Positions 1 to 8,818 of a stretch of 52,830 nt of DNA are shown here, in pieces (positions within the stretch are counted from its first letter, which is position 1; each line of letters opens with the position of its first letter). This DNA is from an uncultured Porphyromonadaceae bacterium (GTDB taxonomy: Bacteria; Bacteroidota; Bacteroidia; Bacteroidales; Muribaculaceae). Below the pieces are notes generated by a model. The model was not told the origin of the DNA. It did no database searches and saw only the letters and a program-made list of their open reading frames with translations. The DNA is taken from the NCBI GenBank assembly GCA_902495075.1, contig CABUVO010000028.1, positions 1-52,830 on the forward strand, written 5' to 3'. Both the position numbers and the translations under genes were made by a program.

Positions 1-266
1 AACTCTCCGCTGTTATATCTTGTTCTTTTTTTATTTCACAAAATACTTTCGGTCACCTCCCCGGCAGGGAAGGCGCCTACGTTCGTTTGTCTTGACCAGG
101 CGTCTTATTAAGTTGGAATCATTGACGGAAACTTATCGTTTCCCTGTTCTCTCAACTTGACTGATTAATCAGTCTCGCTGCTTGTCTTGGTAGCAATTTG
201 TCATTGTTCGTTTGCTTCGTTCCCGAAAGCGAGTGCAAAGTTATATCAAATTTCTTTACTGTGCAA
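1..266 (-). promoter_or_regulatory. Leftward promoter and long structured leader, probably of an rRNA operon
   Basis: Read on the minus strand, a -33 TTG (plus 264-266) lies exactly 20 bases before a -7 TAACTTTG (plus 236-243), the Bacteroidota promoter pattern. About 230 bases of leader follow with no credible reading frame. The leader contains the perfect 16-base palindrome GACTGATTAATCAGTC (159-174) and other short stems. Its last bases at the window edge read GGAGAGTT, which matches how 16S rRNA genes begin (AGAGTTTGATCC). I infer that this is an rrn leader and that the 16S gene lies just off the left edge. The promoter is clear; the rRNA identity rests on only eight bases. Confidence 0.6.
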
Positions 267-351
267 ATATTTCAACAAAAAAAATTCAAGTATTTTTACA
301 AAAAATCATCAAAACATCATTCATGGTTCTTATTTTTAAGAGATTATAGCC

Positions 352-403
352 TTTAAAAAAAATTTTAATGAAATGGGCACGTGAGAAGAATTCACGCACC
401 CAT
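352..403 (-). terminator. Intrinsic terminator after gldN
   Basis: Arms at 373-384 and 392-403 form a 12-bp stem on the minus strand, with two G-U wobbles, around a short loop. A T-rich tract follows at 352-372 in the minus direction. It sits about 55 bases after the gldN stop and closes the type IX secretion operon. The other side is also T-rich on the plus strand, so it may act both ways. Confidence 0.75.
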
Positions 404-456
404 TATATTTTTTAATTTTGACGGCATTTCTAAAAAACGAACCGTCTCCAAAAATT

Positions 457-1584
457 TTATCTTTTCCTACGTCTCACAGATTTTGTAGCAGATGAATTGG
501 GCTGGTTCGAAGATGAAGATTTCACTTTCGGAGCTTTTGCTTTCTTGGCGGTAGATGTGCGTTTCCTGGTTCTTGCACTCGATTTCTTCACAGTCTTACT
601 TTCAGCCACCATCGTGCGCCCGGGGATTGTGTCGCCTGCGGCAATAGCTTTTGCCATCTCCTCCTCTCTCTCTTTCTGAGCGAGGTATTCTTCACGAGAC
701 GGCACCCATAGATCCTTGCCATAATTCTTCAGTCGCTTGTCTATGCTGTCTTGCGCCTGTTTACGGGCATCTTCATCCGGATACATCTGTGCCATTGAAA
801 GATTCCGCAAATTACGGGTCTTATATATCTCTCCGTCATACATTCCAAGAGCAAAATAATCATCAAGACTATACTGGGGGATGTTGTTGTCATCGCTAAC
901 AAAAACATATTGATGAGCTAAGAAGGGGCGCAAAGCATCGAACTTAACCCAGAACATGGGGTATTTTGCCTCACCACCAAAGTCGCCGCTACGGGTCATC
1001 ACCGGACAGATAGCCTCAACCCGAGTTTTCATACGGTTCGAGCGACGATCGAACTCCCATTTCTCTATTATATAATAATTCAACACCTGCCCGGTAGGCA
1101 TATCCGCCTCCTCGATATGATATTTAGGATTCTTTGCTGTTGACCCTTTAGCTTCAGTGTAATAAATGCCAAAACGATCGAGCATCTCTCCGACTTTGAC
1201 CTTATACTGGTCAGTGAAGACTTCCCTCCCGTCGAGATACTCATATGCAGGTATACGACCATCAATTACAGCTCCGAGAATCACCCGCAAAAGATTCTCC
1301 CTTCCGTCAATCACATCTTCCGGATAATATAGCGGTGCGTTCTCAGCCTTCTTCAGGTCAAGCTCTCGGTATATTTCCCGCATATATGAGAGATCAGCAT
1401 CATGGGTGTTCTTCTTTTCATAGAACGACTGCATACGATCGGTCACGCCAACCGTTTTCTCTGTCTTTTTCTTATCACGTTCGGAGCGTTTTCTCACAAC
1501 TCCTCCCGTCTCAACCTGAGCCACAGCCCCGAATGCAACCGCACTCGAAAAGAGCAGGAAGAATATTTTTCTATATAAATTCAT
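457..1584 (-). CDS. gldN: GldN/PorN, type IX secretion periplasmic ring protein
   Basis: 375 residues. GldN (PorN) forms the periplasmic ring of the type IX secretion system together with the lipoprotein GldK, linking the outer-membrane translocon to the GldLM motor. The chosen ATG at 1584 begins a clear signal peptide (MNLYRKIFFLLFSSAVAFGAVAQ); the frame is open further upstream but that would overlap gldM. A GldN-family core with many Y, W and R residues runs from about residue 60 to 310. The C-terminal 60 residues are a Lys/Ser/Arg-rich, probably disordered basic tail ending in RRRKR. It is last in porT-porP-gldKLMN, 31 bases after gldM and just before a terminator. The family call is firm from order and sequence. 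Confidence 0.93.
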   Translation of the reverse strand: MNLYRKIFFLLFSSAVAFGAVAQVETGGVVRKRSERDKKKTEKTVGVTDRMQSFYEKKNTHDADLSYMREIYRELDLKKAENAPLYYPEDVIDGRENLLRVILGAVIDGRIPAYEYLDGREVFTDQYKVKVGEMLDRFGIYYTEAKGSTAKNPKYHIEEADMPTGQVLNYYIIEKWEFDRRSNRMKTRVEAICPVMTRSGDFGGEAKYPMFWVKFDALRPFLAHQYVFVSDDNNIPQYSLDDYFALGMYDGEIYKTRNLRNLSMAQMYPDEDARKQAQDSIDKRLKNYGKDLWVPSREEYLAQKEREEEMAKAIAAGDTIPGRTMVAESKTVKKSSARTRKRTSTAKKAKAPKVKSSSSNQPNSSATKSVRRRKR

Positions 1585-1615
1585 CTTTATCATATACTTA
1601 TATAAAGAAATCAGG

Positions 1616-3193
1616 TTAATTAAGAGCCACCTGCATCGGCGATATGTCTCGGGTGATTCCATCGGGACCTTTCGCCTTCACATCGGATATGAAGAATGTC
1701 TTACCAGGCTTAAGACGACGGAACTGTTCCTTCTGACGCGAAGAAAAACGCGCTCCATCCGACAGCTCCGGGATAGCATTACCCATCTGATCAAAGAAGA
1801 TGGTAGAAAATGATACTACAGAATATGTTACATTAAGGATATCGTCATCAATTGCTGCTCCGAGACCGTCAGCACTCATAAGAGCTCCTTTAGAAATTCT
1901 TTTCGGAGAACCTTTATAATGGACAGTATTGCCATTGCCATCCTTTACGGCGAGATAGGGAGAGGGATCAGGTAACTTACGCACCCTGAAAGTCATTGAA
2001 CCAACAGTCTGCGTATGTCCATCAAGATTGGCTGAGACTGATATCACAGCCTCGCTACCGACCTTACCGGGATGTGCCACCCAGTGGTCGCCATTGCGGG
2101 TGAGGGTACCGTTAGTCATAGTAGCCTGCACCGCTGACATCGGGACACCGGGCACAGATATGCTTATCGGGTTGGCAATACCGGCATAGAGGACATTCAT
2201 CATAGTCGGAGAGATGGTTGCCATTGGCTCCATCACCGTGTATGAAGATTTGAAGGGACGTCTGTCGGTGGTGCCATCGGCACGCGGAACCTCTATGTAT
2301 CCGGAAAAATCATGTGTGCCAACGTTGCCGGCAACAAACTCGTACAAACCCTTCGGATTATTGAGTTTCGCCCCATTTATATAAATCTCGGGACGCTGTG
2401 TAGTGTCAATAGCCGCAAGCACTATATTCGCAGAATACTTACCTCCCCGCATGATCATATTTGATGTCGGAATCACATAAGCATTAAGTTCATTGACTCG
2501 AACATCACCTATGTCAACAGCTGTTATCAGACTTGACAATGCCTCCGATTCTGCCTGACGGATATCGTTCTGCACTTTAGTCAGCAATGTCACAGCCGCC
2601 ACAGCCGGCATATTCTCAAACATTTTCTGCTCCCAAGAAGTGGGACCTACCGTGCCCGGACGTGTAGAGACCTTCGTGGAAAGCATCTCCTCAACAGCCT
2701 TTCGCTTGTCGGGGTCGGGAATCATCCCTACAACATACTCACGATATTCATCTATGCTCTTGCGTAATGCCTGACCACGATTTGTGGCAGGATTGAGCAT
2801 GGTTACAGACGATGCTTCAAGATCATCGTTATTAACAATATCGGTATATTTCCCGTCGGCACCATCAGCCGCCTTAGCGATTGCCGTCTTGAGAGTTTCA
2901 ATATCGGCATACATCTTATCGGAACGATTATGAAGTTCCACTCCCTGATCATACCATTTTCCGGCTTTCTCAGGATTCTGCTGATACAAACTTTCAAGAT
3001 GGGCAAACTGAACACCATTGCGTGCCGTTATATTCAGATTTGTGCGATGAATGCCATCCTGCACCTGACTGAATCCATTGAGCACATCACTCGACACATT
3101 CAGAGCAAGCATGGCAGTGAGGACGATATACATCAGGTTTATCATCCTCTGCCTTGGCGACATTCTCGCCACATTATTACCTCCACCTGCCAT
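1616..3193 (-). CDS. gldM: GldM/PorM, type IX secretion motor shaft
   Basis: 525 residues, the usual GldM length. GldM pairs with GldL to form the proton-driven inner-membrane motor and reaches across the periplasm toward the GldKN ring. The N-terminus has a cytoplasmic stretch (MAGGGNNVARMSPRQRMINL) and one membrane helix near residues 18-36. A helical periplasmic region follows, then beta-rich domains typical of GldM D2-D4 (from about residue 225). It starts 30 bases after the gldL stop and precedes gldN. Nothing is missing or broken. Confidence 0.95.
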   Translation of the reverse strand: MAGGGNNVARMSPRQRMINLMYIVLTAMLALNVSSDVLNGFSQVQDGIHRTNLNITARNGVQFAHLESLYQQNPEKAGKWYDQGVELHNRSDKMYADIETLKTAIAKAADGADGKYTDIVNNDDLEASSVTMLNPATNRGQALRKSIDEYREYVVGMIPDPDKRKAVEEMLSTKVSTRPGTVGPTSWEQKMFENMPAVAAVTLLTKVQNDIRQAESEALSSLITAVDIGDVRVNELNAYVIPTSNMIMRGGKYSANIVLAAIDTTQRPEIYINGAKLNNPKGLYEFVAGNVGTHDFSGYIEVPRADGTTDRRPFKSSYTVMEPMATISPTMMNVLYAGIANPISISVPGVPMSAVQATMTNGTLTRNGDHWVAHPGKVGSEAVISVSANLDGHTQTVGSMTFRVRKLPDPSPYLAVKDGNGNTVHYKGSPKRISKGALMSADGLGAAIDDDILNVTYSVVSFSTIFFDQMGNAIPELSDGARFSSRQKEQFRRLKPGKTFFISDVKAKGPDGITRDISPMQVALN

Positions 3194-3223
3194 TTTGCGT
3201 AATTATGAATTAGTCATCAATGG

Positions 3224-4069
3224 TTAGGAATTGCTTGATTCCGATTCTTCCGAAGTGAAAGGATTCACCGCCGGAGCGGCGCCCATCATTGGATTCTGCA
3301 TATTGATGGTCATTGCCGTGATCATCTTCTCGTATACGGCATTCAACTGACGCATATAGCGAGCCATCTTCTCGGTCTCTTCACAGTATCGCGTAGACTC
3401 GTTTGCCGATTTCTCATACATATCGCGGATATCCTTGAGTCCGCGATTAACATGATCAATCGTTTCGAGCTGCGAAGAAATACTCTTGAGCTGAATCTCA
3501 TATATTGTGTTAAGACCTGCCACATTGCGGTTAAGATCTTGCATATGTTCCGAATATGTCTCGTTGAGTTTTGCCATCTGTTCAGCTATCGACTGCATCT
3601 GCGACACATATTCAGCCGACACTTCGGCAAAATCCGTAACCTTTGGAAGTTCAGGCAACTCAGGAACAGACTGTGGCGCGGACACTACTGCACCCGGGGC
3701 GATCGCCACTCCCGCCGTAGCTTCAGAGTATTCTCCAGTGGGATAAGCTCCACCAGTCATCACAACTTCGGGATGAGCCGAGAAATCCGGACGGTCTTCC
3801 TCGTTTTTGGAATCCAGCACAGGAAATACTTCTTCCCATGCATATTCTTTCGGCGGACGGTCGAATGCCGTCAATATAAACATCGCGATTTCAGTGCCCA
3901 TACCGATGCAGAGCAGAAGGCTACCACCCGGAAGGTGAAGAATCTTAAAAAGCGCACCCCAGATCACGATGGCGGCACCAATCGAATATGCGAAATTGAA
4001 AAATCGCTGTCCCTTTTCGCCGTGAAGAAAACGCTCTATCACATTGGCGTACTTGCGTATCTTAACCAT
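3224..4069 (-). CDS. gldL: GldL/PorL, type IX secretion motor stator
   Basis: 281 residues. GldL is the inner-membrane stator-like subunit that uses proton motive force to drive GldM. Two membrane helices lie near residues 25-45 and 50-70 (GAAIVIWGALFKILHLPG and LLLCIGMGTEIAMFILTAF); the acidic residue in the second, E in GTEIAM, matches the conserved glutamate of the family. The rest is a cytoplasmic coiled-coil region (about 150-260). The start is the ATG at 4069, whose A is shared with the gldK stop codon (TAATG), which indicates translational coupling. A longer frame upstream overlaps gldK and was not used. Confidence 0.94.
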   Translation of the reverse strand: MVKIRKYANVIERFLHGEKGQRFFNFAYSIGAAIVIWGALFKILHLPGGSLLLCIGMGTEIAMFILTAFDRPPKEYAWEEVFPVLDSKNEEDRPDFSAHPEVVMTGGAYPTGEYSEATAGVAIAPGAVVSAPQSVPELPELPKVTDFAEVSAEYVSQMQSIAEQMAKLNETYSEHMQDLNRNVAGLNTIYEIQLKSISSQLETIDHVNRGLKDIRDMYEKSANESTRYCEETEKMARYMRQLNAVYEKMITAMTINMQNPMMGAAPAVNPFTSEESESSNS

Positions 4070-5547
4070 TATTTTTTCTTTTTCTGAGTACCTTTGGCAA
4101 AACCTATCTGCGAACGCACACATCGGAAACCGATGTAAGAGCGCTGTTCATTCTGATATTCCCACATGCGAAGATCTGAACGGATGTTGCGTGCCACATC
4201 TTTCCAACTACCGCCACGCACGATTTTACGTTTCATCTTATAGGGATCTTCCTTGGCGGCATCATAGCGATACTCCGGATTGAGATCGGAAGTCTGCTTG
4301 CCTACACTTTCGGTATATGCCGTGGAAGTCCATTCCGAAACATTGCCCGCCATATCGTACAATCCAAAATCATTTGGCTTGAAAGTTCCGACTGCGGAAG
4401 TTATGACATGCCCGTCGCGCACGAAGTCGCCATCCATTGGTTTGAAGTTGGCATAGAAGCATCCACGTTCATCCATCGGCAATGTTTCTTCCCAAGGATA
4501 TGGAGATGCAGAATTACCGGCACGTGCAGCATATTCCCATTCGGCTTCGGTCGGAAGTCTGTAAGGTTCTATATAAACGCCTTCTTTTCCAAGTGAGCGG
4601 CGCAAAAAGTCCGTGCGCCAGTTAGCAAATGCTGTCGCCTGCTCCCAGCTGACACCCACAACGGGATAATCATTGTAACCTGCATGAGAGAAGTACATAC
4701 GGGTGTAAGGCTCATTGTAGGCATTCTCGAAATCATTGATCCATGCCGTGGTGTCGGGATATACGTTTACTATATAAGTATTAAGGAAATCATAATCTCC
4801 CGTAAGTGGACGAGTCACAGTCTCGCGGATAATCTCCCCGTCTTCCGATATATAAGCCGTGTCCTTAGAGATTACCGGCAAATCGGTAGGCACGGGAATA
4901 TCCGTGTTATAGATACGACGCGTTGGATCAAGCCTGTTCTCACGCTTTGCGGCTGCCGTGTGATTGTATACCTCATAGCGGTAATTAAGCTGCGTGGGAT
5001 CAAGCTCTCGTTGCCCTGTAATAGGATTGGTGCGGTAAAGACTCTCTATTGCCCGCGCCTCATCTTCGTTAGGATTGCGCCATGGAATAGGCTTGTTCCA
5101 ATTAAGATAAGGTTTGATAGGGTTACCCTCCTTATCTTCCTCAATTTTAAAAATCTCATTTCCTCCGTAAGCGGGATCGGCAAGACGCTCTCGGATTATG
5201 GAGTCACGAACCCAGAACACAAACTGTTTGTACTTGGAATTTGTGATCTCGGTCTCATCCATCCAGAAAGCATCTACGGAAATACCCTTCGGATCGGCTT
5301 TAATGCCCGCAACAGAATCATCCTGTGTCGGTCCCATAGCAATCGAGCCACGATCGATAAGAACCATTCCGTATGGCACCGGCTCCGACAGTGATGATCC
5401 ACCAACGCCGGTGACTTCGCCGCCGCTGCCGCCTCCTTTCATGCCCATACATGACACAAACAACGTTCCCGTCGTGAGAGCCGCGCATACTGCCAAGGCA
5501 CCGCGAAGACCGCCGAAAGCTGTAATTGAATATGTTGATTTCTTCAT
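4069..5547 (-). CDS. gldK: GldK/PorK, type IX secretion ring lipoprotein
   Basis: 492 residues. GldK/PorK is an outer-membrane-anchored lipoprotein with a formylglycine-generating-enzyme (FGE-sulfatase) fold that forms the periplasmic ring with GldN. A lipoprotein signal ends with the cysteine in LFVSCMGM (near residue 33). FGE-family signatures are visible: EITNSKYKQF, YPVVGVSWEQATAFANWR, YRLPTEAEWEYAARAG, GLYDMAGNVSEW, VRGGSW and IGFRCVR at the end. The chosen ATG gives MKKSTYSITAF; another ATG lies three codons upstream. It overlaps gldL by one base and follows porP by 26 bases. Confidence 0.95.
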   Translation of the reverse strand: MKKSTYSITAFGGLRGALAVCAALTTGTLFVSCMGMKGGGSGGEVTGVGGSSLSEPVPYGMVLIDRGSIAMGPTQDDSVAGIKADPKGISVDAFWMDETEITNSKYKQFVFWVRDSIIRERLADPAYGGNEIFKIEEDKEGNPIKPYLNWNKPIPWRNPNEDEARAIESLYRTNPITGQRELDPTQLNYRYEVYNHTAAAKRENRLDPTRRIYNTDIPVPTDLPVISKDTAYISEDGEIIRETVTRPLTGDYDFLNTYIVNVYPDTTAWINDFENAYNEPYTRMYFSHAGYNDYPVVGVSWEQATAFANWRTDFLRRSLGKEGVYIEPYRLPTEAEWEYAARAGNSASPYPWEETLPMDERGCFYANFKPMDGDFVRDGHVITSAVGTFKPNDFGLYDMAGNVSEWTSTAYTESVGKQTSDLNPEYRYDAAKEDPYKMKRKIVRGGSWKDVARNIRSDLRMWEYQNEQRSYIGFRCVRSQIGFAKGTQKKKK

Positions 5548-5573
5548 ATTTATCATAGAAGCTTGATTATTTC

Positions 5574-6569
5574 TTACATTATCCTGATTGAGCGGTGCTT
5601 ATTCTTGTTTTTACCGCTGAAATCGAGTTTAACCCTATATCCAACAACTACTTCATGGCTTCCGGAAGAAGCTTTAGAGATGGCTGATGTTGGGTAATCG
5701 TAGGAATATCCTATAAAAAAATTCTTAAATTCGGCAGCTATCATCGCACTGACAGCATCCTTGTAGCGATATCCGATTCCGAAAGAAAGGAATTTATTAT
5801 ACATCGCACGCATGGTCAGTTCGGCTGCAAAATTATCAAAATCAGTCTTCACAATCATAGAGGGCTGCAATTCAAATAACGTGTTTTTGAGCCCGATATT
5901 GCCACTTGCCGTAAAATAGAGGGAGCGTTTGAGTATTGTCTCGTATTGCGACACCTCTGCCGTTTCCGCTCCTTCGCTATCAAGACGAACAGTCGGTTCA
6001 AGCAGATGGAGACCTGAAATGCCAAGAGTAAAATACTTGTGTGTATACCAAAGTCCGGCTGAGAGATCAAAGGAATTACCCGTGACATCCCTGGTTGGTA
6101 TTGCTTCATCCACGGGTTGGTGAAAATCATCACCTTCGGGAATGTACACTTCAGAACCTTTGAATTTTGTATTGTAATAACCTGCCTGAATACCGATTGA
6201 AAGCACTCCTTTAAGGAATTTCATTTTATAGCTGCCCTGGGCATTCACAAGCATGTTTGAAAAAAGACCGAGTGATTCCTGACTCATGTTCACTCCGACA
6301 CCAATCCTTTTTTTGCCAATTTTCACCGGCATATCCGCAGCTGCAAGAAAACTGCGGGGCGCGTTGTCGATACCTACCCATTGCATGCGGGCTCCTCCTC
6401 GTATCCGAACAAAATCAATATCACCCGTTGCGGCAGGATTATAGTACGTGGGTACTGCCCAATATTGAGTGAACTGCACGTCGTTTTGAGCACAAGCCTC
6501 CTCATGAAAGCACAATGCCGAGACCACAAAAACCGCAACAGCAATAATATATCCTTTATTCAAACGCAT
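5574..6569 (-). CDS. porP: PorP/SprF family type IX secretion outer-membrane protein
   Basis: 331 residues. PorP/SprF proteins are outer-membrane beta barrels tied to the type IX machinery and, in some species, to exported adhesin repeats. A signal peptide (MRLNKGYIIAVAVFVVSALC to about residue 28) is followed by the family hallmark QFTQYWAVPTYYNPAATG and by regular beta strands ending in SYDYPTSAISKASSGSHEVVVGYRV. It stands directly before gldK, the conserved position. The upstream in-frame ATG at 6605 would overlap porT and lacks the signal peptide at its start, so 6569 is preferred. Confidence 0.92.
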   Translation of the reverse strand: MRLNKGYIIAVAVFVVSALCFHEEACAQNDVQFTQYWAVPTYYNPAATGDIDFVRIRGGARMQWVGIDNAPRSFLAAADMPVKIGKKRIGVGVNMSQESLGLFSNMLVNAQGSYKMKFLKGVLSIGIQAGYYNTKFKGSEVYIPEGDDFHQPVDEAIPTRDVTGNSFDLSAGLWYTHKYFTLGISGLHLLEPTVRLDSEGAETAEVSQYETILKRSLYFTASGNIGLKNTLFELQPSMIVKTDFDNFAAELTMRAMYNKFLSFGIGYRYKDAVSAMIAAEFKNFFIGYSYDYPTSAISKASSGSHEVVVGYRVKLDFSGKNKNKHRSIRIM

Positions 6570-6579
6570 TTCGTGATCC

Positions 6580-7338
6580 TTATTCAAAATAAAATGTGAG
6601 TACAAACATCTTCGATTTAACCTTGGTCAGCGACTGTGTGATTTTCATCATATCCGGATTGTCAACAAGATCCAGACGATCGTGACGCAGAATATCCGTA
6701 AGTCCGAAACAGAACTTGATTTCCGGATTCAATTTGAAGAAAGGGAGATAGAAATCGCATCCCAAACCAACTGTAAGATATGCATCCGCCGTATTAAACT
6801 GCAGATAATCAGAACGCCTTTTCCCGACATCGAATGTGCCCATGGCACCAAGGGTGACATATGGGCGAGAATTATGATACCTTTCACCCGAAATCTTCAA
6901 GTCGAGAGGAAGAACCACATATGCACTCTTGATTTCCTGTCGCAGTTTCGACTCACTGCGGGCATCTATCATCTCTACGCTTTTTGACCCGAAATACATT
7001 CCGGGAGAGAATCGAAGATTGAAATGTTTATGAAGACGCAAATCTGCAAGCACATTGGCACATATGCCGGGGGCATAGGAAGGAATCTCTACAAACCATT
7101 GCCCATTTTCCGGAGCCGGAGTCTCAAAACCGTTGTGAGTAAAACTTAAATCCTGAAACTGGGTCCCCACAGAGAAGCCAAAATGCCAACGCTTCTGATC
7201 GGCATACGGGCGATTTAAAATCTTGTCGCCTGGTTTTCCCCACGCCACAGAGGAGCAGAGCAAGACGGCACAAGCCACAAACATTAGGGTGCGGATTGTC
7301 TTCAGAAAATCAGTGATGTCAGGTCGAAACTGTTTCAT
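6580..7338 (-). CDS. porT: PorT-like outer-membrane protein of type IX secretion
   Basis: About 252 residues. It has a signal-anchor-like stretch (TLMFVACAVLLCSSVAWG, near residues 18-35), then the PorT-type opening NRPYADQKRWHFGFSVGTQF and beta strands consistent with an eight-stranded barrel, ending in the aromatic MFVLTFYFE. PorT is needed for type IX secretion in Porphyromonas. The start is uncertain: ATGs at 7407, 7359 and 7338 are in frame, and 7338 places the hydrophobic stretch sensibly. It is the first gene of the por/gld run, 10 bases before porP. I saw no convincing -33/-7 promoter just upstream. Confidence 0.82.
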   Translation of the reverse strand: MKQFRPDITDFLKTIRTLMFVACAVLLCSSVAWGKPGDKILNRPYADQKRWHFGFSVGTQFQDLSFTHNGFETPAPENGQWFVEIPSYAPGICANVLADLRLHKHFNLRFSPGMYFGSKSVEMIDARSESKLRQEIKSAYVVLPLDLKISGERYHNSRPYVTLGAMGTFDVGKRRSDYLQFNTADAYLTVGLGCDFYLPFFKLNPEIKFCFGLTDILRHDRLDLVDNPDMMKITQSLTKVKSKMFVLTFYFE

Positions 7339-7417
7339 TGATAAAATAACGCAATCCATTCGCCTATTATTGTCATAAATAACGTTGCCGTCTTCAAGGA
7401 TTTTCAACTATTTTGTG

Positions 7418-7425
7418 TAATTTTG
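7418..7425 (+). promoter_or_regulatory. -7 promoter element for dgt
   Basis: TAATTTTG matches the Bacteroidota -7 consensus TAnnTTTG. It is 45-52 bases before the dgt start, so transcription would begin near 7432. No TTG is found at the expected 19-22 base distance. Confidence 0.5.
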
Positions 7426-7469
7426 CATTTATTCAATAACACCACTCCCATCAAAATAAGCAAGCTGAT

Positions 7470-8795
7470 ATGATGAATTGGGATCAACTTATATGCGATA
7501 AGCGTCTTGGAATGGAGGAATTTCACGACAGCAGGCATCATACGCGTTCAGATTTCCAGAGGGATTACGATCGTCTCATATTTTCATCCCCTTTCAGGAG
7601 ATTACAAAACAAGACTCAGGTGTTCCCTTTGCCGGGGAGCATATTCGTGCATAACCGTTTGACCCACAGCCTTGAGGTATCTTCTGTTGGAAGATCTATG
7701 GGTAACGAGGTTGCGATCCGGCTTCATGAGAAATATAAGGGGGAACCCTGGACTCATAAACTTGACGGGATGCGCGATATTGTGGCGGCGGCTTGTCTCT
7801 GCCATGATCTTGGAAATCCACCATTCGGACATTCAGGAGAAAAAACTATTTCCACATACTTCAGCGAAGGGAACGGTCAGGTTCTCAAAAACCGCCTCGG
7901 AGCAAAAGAATGGACTGATCTCATTCATTTTGAAGGAAATGCAAATTCTTTCCGACTTCTGACACATCAATTCAAAGGGAGAAGAAACGGGGGAATGGCA
8001 ATGACATATTCCTCTCTCGCATCAATCGTAAAGTATCCCTATTCCTCTCTGCTTGCCGGAGAAAAAGGGAAGTTTGGATTCTTTTCTTCAGAGGAGGAAA
8101 TCTTCAGACGTGTCGCTTCCCAGCTCGGCATTCCTGAGACATCTTCCGGTAAATTCTGTCGTTATCCTCTCGTATATATTACTGAAGCAGCAGATGACAT
8201 ATGCTATCAGATAATGGATCTCGAAGATGCCCACAAATTGAAAATCATAGGGATGCAGGAAGTTATCGAACTTATGCTCAACTTCTTCGAAGATAAAGAT
8301 CAGGACAGGATGAAACGTATGCTGGGACATCTCGATGACCCGAATGAGAAGATTGCCTATCTGAGATCGAACGCAATCGGAGCCATGGTAGTGGATTGCG
8401 CCGATGTGTTCGCCCGCAACGAAGAAAGAATACTCGAAGGAGATTTCCATGGCACGCTTATAGACAATATGAATCCGCTTCTAAAGGATGCCTATTCCAA
8501 ATGCTCTGCCACGGCTTGGGAGAAGATCTATTGCGCACCGGAAGTTGTGGACATAGAACTTGCGGGCAACCGCATCCTTACATATCTTCTTGACACACTG
8601 ATGGAAGCCGTGCTCAATCCGGAGAAGAATTATTCCAAGTTGCTTCTCAACATTATCCCACAACAATATGACTCCACGGCTCCAACACTGTATGAAAGAA
8701 TCCAGAGCGTGCTCGATCATATATCGGGCATGACCGACGTCTATGCTCTTGATCTTTTCCGCAAATTAAACGGACATAGCCTTCCGGCTGTTTAA
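7470..8795 (+). CDS. dgt: Deoxyguanosinetriphosphate triphosphohydrolase (HD domain)
   Basis: 441 residues. It hydrolyses dGTP (and in many homologues other dNTPs) to the nucleoside and tripolyphosphate, affecting dNTP pools. The HD metal site is visible: H66 in HNRLTHSLEVS, H112-D113 in CHDLGNPPFGHSGE, and a second-half motif ITEAADDICYQIMDLEDAHKL with the last metal-ligand aspartate. The N-terminal SDFQRDYDRLIFSSPFRRLQNKTQV is classical for Dgt. A second ATG immediately follows the first, so the start may be 7473. It is divergent from porT and is followed 23 bases later by a TPM-domain gene. Confidence 0.93.
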   Translation: MMNWDQLICDKRLGMEEFHDSRHHTRSDFQRDYDRLIFSSPFRRLQNKTQVFPLPGSIFVHNRLTHSLEVSSVGRSMGNEVAIRLHEKYKGEPWTHKLDGMRDIVAAACLCHDLGNPPFGHSGEKTISTYFSEGNGQVLKNRLGAKEWTDLIHFEGNANSFRLLTHQFKGRRNGGMAMTYSSLASIVKYPYSSLLAGEKGKFGFFSSEEEIFRRVASQLGIPETSSGKFCRYPLVYITEAADDICYQIMDLEDAHKLKIIGMQEVIELMLNFFEDKDQDRMKRMLGHLDDPNEKIAYLRSNAIGAMVVDCADVFARNEERILEGDFHGTLIDNMNPLLKDAYSKCSATAWEKIYCAPEVVDIELAGNRILTYLLDTLMEAVLNPEKNYSKLLLNIIPQQYDSTAPTLYERIQSVLDHISGMTDVYALDLFRKLNGHSLPAV

Positions 8796-8818
8796 TAACT
8801 ATGTGATACATAATTACA

